Source: Homalodisca vitripennis (taxonomy: Eukaryota > Arthropoda > Insecta > Hemiptera > Cicadellidae). From it: DNA of 64,000 nucleotides. The translations under genes and the position numbers were made by a program. The notes under the pieces were generated by a model that was not told where the DNA came from, searched no databases, and saw only the letters and a list, made by a program, of their open reading frames with translations. Below, in pieces: positions 24,233-33,322 of the stretch (position 1 is the stretch's first letter; every line of letters starts with the position of its first letter). Where the stretch lies: assembly GCF_021130785.1 (NCBI RefSeq), contig NC_060214.1:110439001-110503000 (forward strand), in the 5' to 3' direction.

Positions 24233-24348
24233 GGTATCTCTGAACATGGAAATAGAAACGTAAAATATTAAATTTTAATATCTACAGCTTAAGACATTAT
24301 TAATTATAGAAGTGTATACAAACAGAAGCTTAAAGCAATCAGTAGTTT

Positions 24349-25404
24349 TCAAACTGGAGAAACTTTATGCACGAATTCTTCTCCTTTTTCGATGCTTTGC
24401 CTTATAATATTAATTGCTTCCTTCAACAGTGTGGATTCTAACTCGGACGTTTTACCCACCCCTAAGTTCTTCTCGATGCCGTCGGGACCGAGGATCACAG
24501 GAGTCGCTAAGTACTTCACTTCTTCGACCTCGGATGTGACATAGGCGCAGTGGACGATGTTGGGTTCTCCAGTTATGGCACGGCAGAGGTCGTCGACGAA
24601 AAGGGCACCTGCGTAAGCCATAGACAACGTTGCCGAATTCCCTTTGACATTGTAGAGTTCGGTGCCGGCACGTTGGATCTTGCTGATGATAGCTTCCAGT
24701 TCTTCCTCCGGGAAAGAAACGGGAGGAGTGGCACGGGACACCAACGGAACGATGGTCGTCCCCGTGTGTCCTCCTACCACAGGAATATTAATATACATCG
24801 GGTCAATACACTTGGCCCGTCCTATGAAAGTCCTCGCCCGGAGAACGGCCAAGGTCGTGATACCTATGAGCTTCTTCGGGTCGAAGACTCCAGCCTTTTT
24901 CAAGACCTCGGCCGCAATCGGAATGAGGCTGTTTATCGGGTTGGTGATGACTGCTATGATGGCTTTTGGAGCCGCCTCGGCGATGCCTTCGGTGATCTCT
25001 TTAATAACGGGGGCGTTCAAGTCGAATAGATCTTCTCGGGTTACCCCAGTTTTCCGCGCCGTCCCGGCGGTTACGACGACCACTTGGGCGCCCGTAAGGG
25101 CGTCCTTGAGTTGCTGACTGCCGACGTAACCTCTGACCTTGGGCACGGTCGGTATGTGGCTGAGGTCCGTCGCCACTCCGATAGTGTCCACGATATCATA
25201 CAAGGCGAGCTCTTTGATCAGGATCGAATGCTTCAGGAGTAGCGATAAACTTTGGCCGATTCCTCCACTGGCACCACACACAGCGACGTTCAGCCTCAGT
25301 TGGTTTGTCGTAGCCAGGTGGTTAACCTCTTGGTGAAGTAGGGGAACTCGAGATTGGAGAAACCTAGACACCATACTCCCGTAATGCAGAGAACTAAGAG
25401 TCAT
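24349..25404 (-). CDS. Mitochondrial-type malate dehydrogenase paralogue, catalytic Asp replaced by Ala
   Basis: A 351-residue intact, intronless frame. The family oxidises malate to oxaloacetate with NAD in the mitochondrial matrix. Visible features are an N-terminal basic and hydroxylated leader (M-V-S-R-F-L-Q-S-R), the Rossmann loop G-A-S-G-G-I-G-Q at 44-51 and the NAD-selecting Asp70 (A-L-Y-D). Substrate Arg117 and Arg123 lie in the mobile loop, with Asn155 in T-N-P-I-N, Arg189 and the catalytic His213 (G-G-H-T-G). The Asp that pairs with this His in the family motif L-D-x-x-R is Ala186 here (GCC at 24847-24849). The neighbour at 31.7 kb has GAC. The loop before S-A-T-L-S is shortened, and the mobile loop reads A-R-K-T-G-V-T-R where the family has P-R-K-P-G-M-T-R. 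Translation may start at Met11 (25374), which has A at -3 and gives 341 residues, near the usual ~338. An open frame without introns argues for selection, but normal activity is doubtful. Confidence 0.93.
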   Translation of the reverse strand: MTLSSLHYGSMVSRFLQSRVPLLHQEVNHLATTNQLRLNVAVCGASGGIGQSLSLLLKHSILIKELALYDIVDTIGVATDLSHIPTVPKVRGYVGSQQLKDALTGAQVVVVTAGTARKTGVTREDLFDLNAPVIKEITEGIAEAAPKAIIAVITNPINSLIPIAAEVLKKAGVFDPKKLIGITTLAVLRARTFIGRAKCIDPMYINIPVVGGHTGTTIVPLVSRATPPVSFPEEELEAIISKIQRAGTELYNVKGNSATLSMAYAGALFVDDLCRAITGEPNIVHCAYVTSEVEEVKYLATPVILGPDGIEKNLGVGKTSELESTLLKEAINIIRQSIEKGEEFVHKVSPV

Positions 25405-25509
25405 GTATGGACACGGAAACTACAAAGTACATTTCACAGAAACACGTCACATACCACAAGTAGCAAGGAGGCATCTCACTGTCCTTTACTTCTGCAGCAG
25501 TGTTATACG

Positions 25510-25515
25510 CTTATA
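25510..25515 (-). promoter_or_regulatory. Candidate TATA box of malate dehydrogenase copy 1
   Basis: TATAAG on the minus strand, about 105-110 bp upstream of the first ATG. It is conserved at the same place in the other copy (32877-32882) within otherwise diverged flanks. CAGTG about 35 bp downstream could be the initiator. Conservation between copies is the main support. Confidence 0.45.
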
Positions 25516-25851
25516 AAAAATAGAGTTAATATTCTTACATTGGCCTCGAGTCACTTACTTGGGCTGTGCAATAACGTCAATTAAGATGATTAGGTTATTA
25601 TTAGGCGATTCCAGTTCTTGTCATTCCCCAGGCAACACTTACCGGCGAGATACATCACTTGATAATGGTCCATCCATCAAAACTTCCGTAAAGTAATTAA
25701 ACCTCCATTTGTAAATACACTTCCGCGAAGGGTATTAAATGTACCTTCTGTCACTGTTCATCAAAACTTGGTTATGAATAGAATGTCAACAATTTTATTT
25801 TAACAGAACTCAACATATGGTGATCTGGATGACGCTCCGTGCTTGCCTTGG

Positions 25852-25912
25852 ACGATCAGCTGATCACCGATTGATCAATGGTCACTTGATCAATCCCTCA
25901 TCGTCGTCGTTG
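25852..25912 (-). promoter_or_regulatory. 61-bp upstream element identical in both malate dehydrogenase blocks
   Basis: Every base matches 33240-33300 although adjacent noncoding DNA and the coding regions have diverged strongly. It contains the 12-bp palindrome GATCAGCTGATC, three TGATCA sites (at offsets 10, 21 and 36) and a TCGTCGTCG run. It lies about 450-510 bp upstream of the start codon. A promoter or enhancer role is inferred from the conservation. Confidence 0.65.
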
Positions 25913-26230
25913 ACACAAGCTGTTGGCGCGCGAGGAGACCAAAGTCTCAATTAAAGTTTAGATGATTATAACAAACCTGCAATGTCCAAATTAAAATTAA
26001 AATATTTAAAAAGTTCCAGTTATCAATATCAATTTCCTCCTATAGCTGAACCTCATCAAATCAGAAGCCTCACATCTTCCTAAAACAGCAGATTTAGAAG
26101 AAAAATTAGAAATCTCCTAATAGTGTTTCTTCTATGTTTAGGAATGTCGTCAATATCCAGAATTTTAAAACACTAACCAATTATTTGACTCATGCATTAT
26201 ATCGGACGTACAATTGGAAAAACAACTTGC

Positions 26231-26460
26231 TTTATTTATTTATTTTTATTTATTTATTTTATTTATTTCCTTCCAACGGTCAAAGACCAATTTACAATAT
26301 TATAAACATAATACAAGGCAGCTAATTACAACAGTACATAATCATAATAGGGACAAGCCTAACATGCAACTGGACTTTATATTCCTAGACATCTTTAACA
26401 ATGTACAAAATATTTATAAATTATAATGAATATAACGGTAATGATAAATAATAAACGAAA
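26231..26460 (-). mobile_element. LINE-type 3' end with (TAAA)n tail
   Basis: On the minus strand the sequence reads into CCGTTGGAAGGAAATAAATA and further TAAA repeats (26231-26269), resembling the tails at 58578-58600 and 59786-59803. DNA upstream on that strand (to about 26760) is AT-rich with recurring ATCTATAAATA-like pieces and could be more of the same 3' untranslated region. No coding part is visible. Confidence 0.5.
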
Positions 26461-26955
26461 CAATTATTTGACTAATATACATGTACACTGCATGATGTGA
26501 CGTTCTATGGTTAAATAACAATTTTAAAAGCCGCTATATAGAAAAGGTGCAATTAAAACGATCTAGAAATAAATAGCAATGTAAATACACTATCCACAGA
26601 TAAACGATCTATAAATAAGTAACCATAAATGGATAACAAGTGTAAAAAATAGATAAAAATCTACAAATGAATAACAATGTTAATAAAATATGTTTAAATA
26701 AGTAACAATGCAAACTAAGTGTGAATTACAAGTGTACAAGATCTATAAATACATAGGAAACACAAAAATACAGGATGCGTAGGGTGTTTTAGAAAGGAAA
26801 TATGAAAAAAGAAATAAACAATGTATTAATACGATTTAGTGCTCTACTCCCAATCTTATTGTTCCTTACAGGAAAATTTGGTTTAGTGAAATCGGTGGCC
26901 TTTGTTCGGCGATTAATAACATATTGTGTGATTCTTTTTTTTTATAAAGGAGAAG
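26461..26955. other. AT-rich DNA, possible LINE 3' untranslated region
   Basis: Short recurring pieces such as GATCTATAAATA and ATAACAATG occur several times. No gene recognised. Confidence 0.4.
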
Positions 26956-27167
26956 CCGATCCCCTTTTAAGCCTTACTCTGCCCGCCCTCATGAGCCACT
27001 GGCCTGTGCGAGGATCTTATCAAACAGAATAAGGGGGAGAGTCGATACAGTACAAGGTCGATGGTACTGATAAAAGGTGCAAGGGTCACAGAGAGGATTC
27101 GGACCTGCGCTATCCCTAACTCAAACTCAAAGTCTAACGTGTGAGACCGCTCAGCTATAGGCACTCT
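26956..27167 (-). repeat. tRNA-derived SINE, copy 3
   Basis: Full-length family member. The A box on the minus strand, TAGCTGAGCGGT, fits at 11 of 12 positions. The B box has one change (GGTCCGAATCC). The body matches copies 1 and 2 throughout. Confidence 0.85.
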
Positions 27168-27239
27168 CAACAATTTTTAATCACTTTGCGAGAAGAAGGT
27201 GTTAGATCATGCAAACAGTCGAGTAGCTGTTGTAACAGA

Positions 27240-27600
27240 ATAAACACATCGAAGTTGTAACACCAGTGTGGACAGACAGCTCCTGCAGCCACGGGGGTGT
27301 CCGGCCATAAACCAGAAGGTAACCACCCCCTGTCACGCAGGCTTTATCACCCCCTTGTCACCGCCTTATCCAGCGCTGCCTGCCTCACCGAAGTTTACTG
27401 TTGGAAACGCAGCACCGCTTAACAAGCGTGCAAAAACGTTGCGGTGAAATTTTTCACTGACAATTAAAATCCATTTTACACCCGGTTCGCATGTCCCGGT
27501 ATCGCGCCCATTTGACATGTGTCACCGTCAAGTAATTCTCCGCGACTTCGATAAAACAACGATAAAGCTTGACAAAACCCACCTAATAAGTAACCTGTAA
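27240..27600. promoter_or_regulatory. GC-richer island, possible cis-regulatory element
   Basis: About 350 bp of non-repetitive sequence with balanced composition between AT-rich stretches, lying between the two malate dehydrogenase blocks. No reading frame or RNA structure is recognised. The regulatory call is inferred from composition. Confidence 0.3.
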
Positions 27601-28440
27601 CTTATGGCTTCGCGGAGTGGACGCTAAATTAAGTGTAACTTAGACACTTAAAGGCAAAGGGAAATCGTTATTTAATTATGTGCCACAATCGAGAATTCAT
27701 TAGTTAAGTTACTTAACGGACGTTTTAAACGTTACTTATCGAAATTAGCTAAGTGGATGACCACCTGGTATTTCCACACCCTTTGTTACCAAATCCGCAT
27801 AAGAGAAAAAGAAAAGTATTGCTGTAATTGTTGTAATAAGTCCATATAGTAAGAGTTGTCGATTCTAGTATAAAGAATGAGTGTTGCAGAGTGCACGGTT
27901 CACAGTTCAAAAATCCTTTATTTCCCATAAATTGACAAAAAGTGTACACTTCCAAGTGCTTGGCACAGCACGCGTGGAGGAAAATTAAATATATTTTAAT
28001 ACATTAATTACAAGGCTACCCTACAGTTGGCAGTTTGTCCATAATTTATCAACTATTTTTCAGGGTTTATATAGTATTTTATTTCGACTTGATTTTACAG
28101 AAATCACCGGATATTTTACGTAATTTGAATTTCCATTTAGATAACAAATTTTAGGGTATCAAAAATTAAACTGTGTAACTGTGTAATTCTGGCGCTAGGG
28201 AAACTCATGATTCGAGCAGAGCTTGTCAACGAGGCATCAAGGATAAATAATGCTTTATTTGAAAATGCATTTACATTGCACCTGTAACACAAAATAATCA
28301 GATGTTCAGTAACAGTTTTTTTACTTATTTAATATTCATTTATTTTATTTTAGTATTAGTAAAGAGTTTCTTGTTTTGCCAGTGACATTTAAACAAATGT
28401 ACTAAACGTTTAAGGGGAAAACAGCCCAAACTATTTGCAA
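27601..28440. other. AT-rich DNA
   Basis: No gene or repeat recognised. Confidence 0.5.
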
Positions 28441-28444
28441 AACT

Positions 28445-28525
28445 TTATTCATCTTCCTTGAATCGAACCTGTGACCTCCCGGAAAGAGAGCCGTACCCAT
28501 ACGCTATGGTGACCGTTTACTCAAA
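28445..28525 (-). repeat. tRNA-like head (SINE or tRNA pseudogene)
   Basis: On the minus strand GGTTCGATTC is close to a B box and TAGCGTATGG upstream resembles an A box at tRNA-like spacing. The flanks do not form a good 7-bp acceptor stem, so an intact tRNA gene is unlikely. Unrelated in sequence to the three-copy SINE. Confidence 0.4.
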
Positions 28526-28699
28526 GATAAAGAAATTATGTGCATCACACAAATTCCGCAGTTTACGAGTGACCTTGAGATCTTTGCAGAAGAAAGGGCG
28601 TAAAAAGTGGTTCTTGAAATTAAAAATTATTCCAAATCACTCTATTAAGAAAGTAGGAAAACACTTTTTGTGTAAATTGGAATACCAAACTATATTCTA

Positions 28700-29560
28700 G
28701 GCTTCCCTATCAAACCACTCAGTGGTAGTGATAATTAAGCGCGATTGTGGTAATGGGCTGCAATTTACGGCCTGAAGCAACTTGTCACCCACGTCGTTCA
28801 GTCTTGAGCGTGCTACGAGTAATAAAACATTTACAGCCTATATTCCACGGAAATTAAAACCCGTGTTCCAAGAGGTGTCACTCGAACTCAACCTAAGTGT
28901 GACCAAGCCATACGTATTTTTAAAACTATATTTATGAGACGTGTTTATTAAATAACTGTAAATCAGTACACACTTTTGAAACCTATGAGAAATATAAATG
29001 GAATTAAGCACATATAGTTCAGAATAAAAATACCATCATCGAAATTTCCTGAGCATTTTCCAAGAAATCCCGTACGCTAACAAATGGATCATATACTTTA
29101 CTACTGGATCACTTGGGTTTTCTTCAAATTTTCGCATGATAATTACATAAATAATTTGTTAATTCCCTTATAAAACGTATTGCACTGCACTCTACTAGGT
29201 AGGAATAGCACGATTAATAATATTTAGTTTATTACGATATAATCCTTGGAAAACACAAAATGTTAAGTGCATTCCTAATCGTTATAGAATTATCTTCCCA
29301 TTCTAAGGCACAAGAATGCAACAGTATGTCTTATGATTCGTTGACGTTTTTTTCATCAACTCTACAGTATTTTATCTAAAATAAAACTAACCACTAGAGG
29401 TGGTAATTCATAGTTAAGTATACCTATAGGCCAATTTCTATGATATCGTTAAAAATAATTTTTTCCGAAAATGTTCTAATTTCAAAGAAAGCTTTGCAAA
29501 TCCAAGTAGCTAGTGAGGTTCAAGTTTGTTATTGATATTAAAATTTGGTGTCATAGATAA
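28700..29560. other. AT-rich DNA
   Basis: No gene or repeat recognised. A short balanced patch lies at 28740-28920. Confidence 0.45.
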
Positions 29561-29564
29561 GTAA

Positions 29565-29745
29565 TGGTGTTGGGAGGGCGTGGCCGTGGATCAGAACTGT
29601 ATTATGTCCAGGGGGTGAGTGATGTGGGCACGATTCCCGTCAATAACATTAACAGTCCTCAATAACAATAACAGTGAGGCGCGAAGGGCACGGGGACACC
29701 CTAACGTCCGCTTGTCCCCGTAACGGATAAACGGACATGTTGGTA
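29565..29745. promoter_or_regulatory. GC-rich island with GGGCGTGGC box, possible cis-regulatory element
   Basis: GGGCGTGGC at 29576-29584 is one of five copies of this rare 9-mer in the window, all in GC-rich islands. TAACATTAACAG and CAATAACAATAACAG follow. No coding sequence recognised. Confidence 0.4.
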
Positions 29746-30829
29746 AATAATTACCCTTTACTCTGGATCGCAGTAGGCAAACGTGCCTCTATGTTTTTGT
29801 GACTTGTCATATTTTGATAATTTTTGTTATTCTGATTTGAATAGTACAGTCCATTTATCAATACCTCAAATGTTAAAAACCATATAAAATTATGTCCAAG
29901 ATGTTCAGATTTGTCTTTGTACATGGGTGAAACAATACAAAAATGTAAGTTCCATATATTAACGTTAACGCTGAAAAAGCAAATTTCATGTTTAAGCAGC
30001 AATGTGCCGTAATAACTAATTCGGGAGTGTAAAATTGTAAAAATTGTATTTGTCTCAACATTTCTTGCATTGATTAGGATATTGAACAACTCTATTTGCA
30101 TTCCTAAACTCAAAATAAAAAAATAATCAAACATTATGTATTGTATTAACCTATTTGTCCTAAAAATATAAAATTTAAGTTCAATATGGCATATTTTAAG
30201 TTAGGTAGCAAAATTCAAACTAATCAAACTAGAGTAAATATGTACTTTATGGACACGAACTGATCATTTACGTGGAATAATTTCACGTCACTGTTAAAAT
30301 TATTGATGTATTCAATAATTCATGGACACACTGTATATGTAAATAAATATTTACTATAGTTTGACTAGTTTGAATTTCCCCTGCTATATATTATATGGAA
30401 TGATAGAAAATATTTAAATTTGCTTAAAACCCAAAAATTTGTTACCTGTATATTAATAATGTGCTTTTAACTAAATGAGTAGAGTAGTAAAAGAAGGAGA
30501 GAAAGAACAAGGATTATATTTGTTGTGTACATCTTTTCAAATGAAAAATTAGGCCAATATATTTAGCTATGTATATTAAACGGACATGTAATAAGGTGTA
30601 TTAAAAGGATTTCGTACTTTTTCAGGCCAAGAATTTACTCATAAAATATAAAAGATAATCATTGTGTTTTGTTTTGTAATATTATTTTGACATTTTAATG
30701 CCTGACAGATTGATTTTCAATGCCTGAAATCGTAAAGCAAATGTTTTAAACGGCCATTTATACGACAATAATAAGAAAGTAACATAAAACAAACAAATCC
30801 GCACGTGGCTTCGTGGTGAACACGAATTA
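29746..30829. other. AT-rich DNA
   Basis: Open frames on the minus strand (29751-30134) are AT-driven with no domain. Nothing else recognised. Confidence 0.45.
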
Positions 30830-31060
30830 ATAAGGCCAGAATTGTCCCCTCTCTCCGCCGCGCCGGCACTTCCCCTAGCGTGTTGCGTGATCCCAGATTT
30901 ATTGGGTGGAAAACATGTAAAAATGCCCCAAAACCGGGAAGAGCGCGATCAACAAGTGCTTCTCGCCACGCTATGCCGCGGGGCCGCAGAGTTATTGGTG
31001 TAGGCTACTACTACACTCCGCTTATACTCCCAAGCCTCTGAGCCACAGCGGTCAGTAACT
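30830..31060. promoter_or_regulatory. GC-rich island, possible cis-regulatory element
   Basis: Non-repetitive, CpG-containing sequence downstream of malate dehydrogenase copy 2, with CCGCCGCGCCGGC and a CGCGGGGCCGC patch. Inferred from composition only. Confidence 0.3.
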
Positions 31061-31586
31061 ACATTTGTACTAGCTTACTAAACAACACTAGCCCTTTAAA
31101 CCCTTAAATTACAGTTAGCCGAACACGTTATTAAATTAAAAGGTATGAATTAGAGCTCATAACAAATTGGACCGCGAGAAAATAACTACAATACCCGTAG
31201 TATTTGGTGAAATTCCCTTGACTTTTTCAAGAGGATAAAGAGTTTCCTCTTACGAACGGCTTAAACGTGAGATCCGTTTTGATTTAAAGCATGTCTAAAA
31301 CATTCGGACATGAATTTTTGAAATTGTATGATACAATAGATCTCATCTTAGCTATGGTTGTACCAAAATTGAGTCTCGTTCAAAGAGCGCAACCAAATCA
31401 ACCGTATACTAATTTAGTCGTTTCCAGTATTGTGGCATTAGATTATTCTTAATGAAAACTCTCCGGAAAGCAATTTATAATTCAGCCGCTTCATTTGAAA
31501 ACACTAATTAAAAACGTACCAAAATAACGAATAAAATCTTATTATTACAGATTTTTAAAACATAATCAATATACGATTTCAGTAAT

Positions 31587-31592
31587 TTTATT
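31587..31592 (-). terminator. Candidate polyadenylation signal of malate dehydrogenase copy 2
   Basis: AATAAA on the minus strand about 120 nt past the stop codon, in the region aligned with 24207-24232 of the other copy. Confidence 0.45.
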
Positions 31593-31712
31593 ACAATTTG
31601 AACAAGCGCATCGATATCTCCACTCTGTAAAATAGAACTTTAACAAGGTAAAGGCAGTATGTATAAACAGTACATTAACGCAAATCTTAATGTTCAAGAT
31701 AAAGAAAACTTC

Positions 31713-32765
31713 CTAGCCTTTCTTCACGAATTCCACTCCTCTTTGGATGCTTTTCTTGATGATAGGAATTGCCTCCTGCATCTGTTTGGCTTCGTAGTCG
31801 GAAAGTTTTCCTATCCCCAAATTCTTCTGGACCCCTTTAGGACCGAGAAGTACGGGGGTAGCGAAGTACTCCAACTCTGTTACATCGGACGGGACAAAGG
31901 CACAATGGACAATATTGGCATCTCCGGCCATGGCTCGGCAAAGGTCGATGACGAACAAGGCGCCAGCGTGAGCCATAGACAACGTTGCTGATCCAGCACC
32001 CGCTTTGGCCTTGACGACTTCGGTGCCGGCCTCTTGGATCTTCTTGGTCAGGGCCTCCAGTTCGTCCTGGGGGAAAGAGACGGAAGGGGTGGCCCGTGAC
32101 ACCAAAGGGATGATGGTGGTCCCAGCGTGACCTCCGATCACGGGAACATTGATGTGCATCGGGTCGAACCCTTTGGCCTCCGCGATGAATGTCCTCGCTC
32201 GGATAACGTCCAAGGTCGTGATACCTATAAGCCTCTTCGGGTAGAAGACTCCGGCCTTTTTCATGACCTCGGCAGCGATCGGCAAGGTGCTGTTTATCGG
32301 GTTGGTGATGACTGCAATGATGGCTTTTGGAGCCGCCTCGGCGATGCCTTCGGTGATCTCTTTGATGATGGAGGCGTTGGTGTCGAACAGGTCGTCCCGG
32401 GTCATCCCCGGCTTCCGCGGCATCCCCGCGGGGATCACCACCACTTGGGCACCCTTAAGGGCGTCCTTGAGTTGATCCCTGCCAACGAAACCTTTGACCT
32501 TAGCCAGAGTGGGGACGTGGCTGAGGTCCGCCGCCACACCTATGCTGTGGACTGTGTCGTACAGGGCGAGCTCTTTTATCAGGGTCGACTGCTTGAGGAG
32601 TAGAGATAAGGGTTGGCCGATTCCCCCACTAGCACCACATACAACGACATTCAGGCTCAGCTGGTCCGTTGTAGCCAGATGTTTAACGTCCTGGAGAACT
32701 AATGGAACTCGAGATCTGAGAAGTCTGGAAAGCATGCTCCCGAAATGTATCCAAGAAACAAACAT
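31713..32765 (-). CDS. Malate dehydrogenase, mitochondrial (intronless copy with intact active site)
   Basis: An intact frame of 350 residues from the ATG at 32765, which aligns with the first ATG of the neighbouring copy. An in-frame ATG at 32792 would add nine residues. Met11 at 32735 has A at -3 and begins the presequence-like M-L-S-R-L-L-R-S-R, giving 340 residues, near the family's ~338. Motifs are G-A-S-G-G-I-G-Q at 44-51, Asp70 for [11 protein letters not shown] with Arg117 and Arg123, T-N-P-I-N, T-T-L-D-V-I-R with Asp186 and Arg189, G-G-H-A-G with His213, and [10 protein letters not shown] near 250. All catalytic residues are present, so a working matrix NAD enzyme of the TCA cycle and malate-aspartate shuttle is expected. 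It is intronless across the whole length, consistent with retroposition before tandem duplication. Whether it is the organism's main mitochondrial malate dehydrogenase or a tissue-specific copy cannot be told from this window. Confidence 0.95.
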   Translation of the reverse strand: MFVSWIHFGSMLSRLLRSRVPLVLQDVKHLATTDQLSLNVVVCGASGGIGQPLSLLLKQSTLIKELALYDTVHSIGVAADLSHVPTLAKVKGFVGRDQLKDALKGAQVVVIPAGMPRKPGMTRDDLFDTNASIIKEITEGIAEAAPKAIIAVITNPINSTLPIAAEVMKKAGVFYPKRLIGITTLDVIRARTFIAEAKGFDPMHINVPVIGGHAGTTIIPLVSRATPSVSFPQDELEALTKKIQEAGTEVVKAKAGAGSATLSMAHAGALFVIDLCRAMAGDANIVHCAFVPSDVTELEYFATPVLLGPKGVQKNLGIGKLSDYEAKQMQEAIPIIKKSIQRGVEFVKKG

Positions 32766-32876
32766 GTGTCGACACAAAATCAAAATATTCACTTTTCAAA
32801 TTAGATAAGTCACTAAAATACTTCACATGTCACAAGTAGCAATGGTCCAACGAGCAGGATACAGGAATGTTGTGTG

Positions 32877-32882
32877 CTTATA
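32877..32882 (-). promoter_or_regulatory. Candidate TATA box of malate dehydrogenase copy 2
   Basis: TATAAG on the minus strand, conserved with 25510-25515 together with the adjoining CTCTATTTT context, about 115 bp upstream of the chosen ATG. Confidence 0.45.
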
Positions 32883-33239
32883 CAAAATAGAGTTTATATC
32901 CTTATATATTTTCCTCGGGTACCTTACTTAAGCCGAGTTTAGCTTATTTAAGCGGTTCCAATAATATTTCTATCCTCGGCAACGATTGCCGACGAAAAAT
33001 AATACTAGATATTAGTCAACGCGTCAAACTTTCACGAATGAAAACAGTTTATACGTAACTATCATTTATCTAAAATTGTAAACCCGACTTAAAAATACAC
33101 TTCAAACAGACCGAAGGTTTGTTTTTCGAACGGTTTACCACAAATTGGTTATATGCCAGTAGATAGTTTACATTGTTATTTTAAATTTAAACTCGACATA
33201 TGACGATCTGGACGACGCTCTGTGCTTGGCTTGGACGTT

Positions 33240-33300
33240 ACGATCAGCTGATCACCGATTGATCAATGGTCACTTGATCAATCCCTCATCGTCGTCGTTG
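33240..33300 (-). promoter_or_regulatory. 61-bp upstream element identical in both malate dehydrogenase blocks
   Basis: Exact match to 25852-25912. The wider flank (33190-33322) is also similar but with many differences. It lies about 480-535 bp upstream of the chosen start. Confidence 0.65.
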
Positions 33301-33322
33301 GCACGAGCCGTTGGCGAGCGGC

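Larger units (their letters stand above)
23860..25932 (-). repeat. Duplicated genomic block A carrying malate dehydrogenase copy 1
   Basis: Matches 31310-33322 in the same orientation with an offset of about 7.37-7.45 kb. Similarity covers the 3' flank (for example GATACAATAGATCTCA at about 23880 and 31330), the coding region, the 5' flank and an upstream conserved block. The interval between the two blocks is not shared; it holds unrelated repeats and islands. Confidence 0.85.
31310..33322 (-). repeat. Duplicated genomic block B carrying malate dehydrogenase copy 2
   Basis: Counterpart of 23860-25932 in the same orientation; similarity covers 3' flank, gene, 5' flank and upstream element. 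The tandem arrangement implies a segmental duplication of an already intronless gene. Confidence 0.85.

Noticed and set aside
24550..25117. Plus-strand open frames over the malate dehydrogenase gene (and likewise 32127-32603)
   Set aside because: Antisense shadows of the real minus-strand genes; both copies show them because the coding sequence is conserved.
28445..28525. Intact tRNA gene
   Set aside because: B-box-like sequence only; the flanks do not form an acceptor stem.
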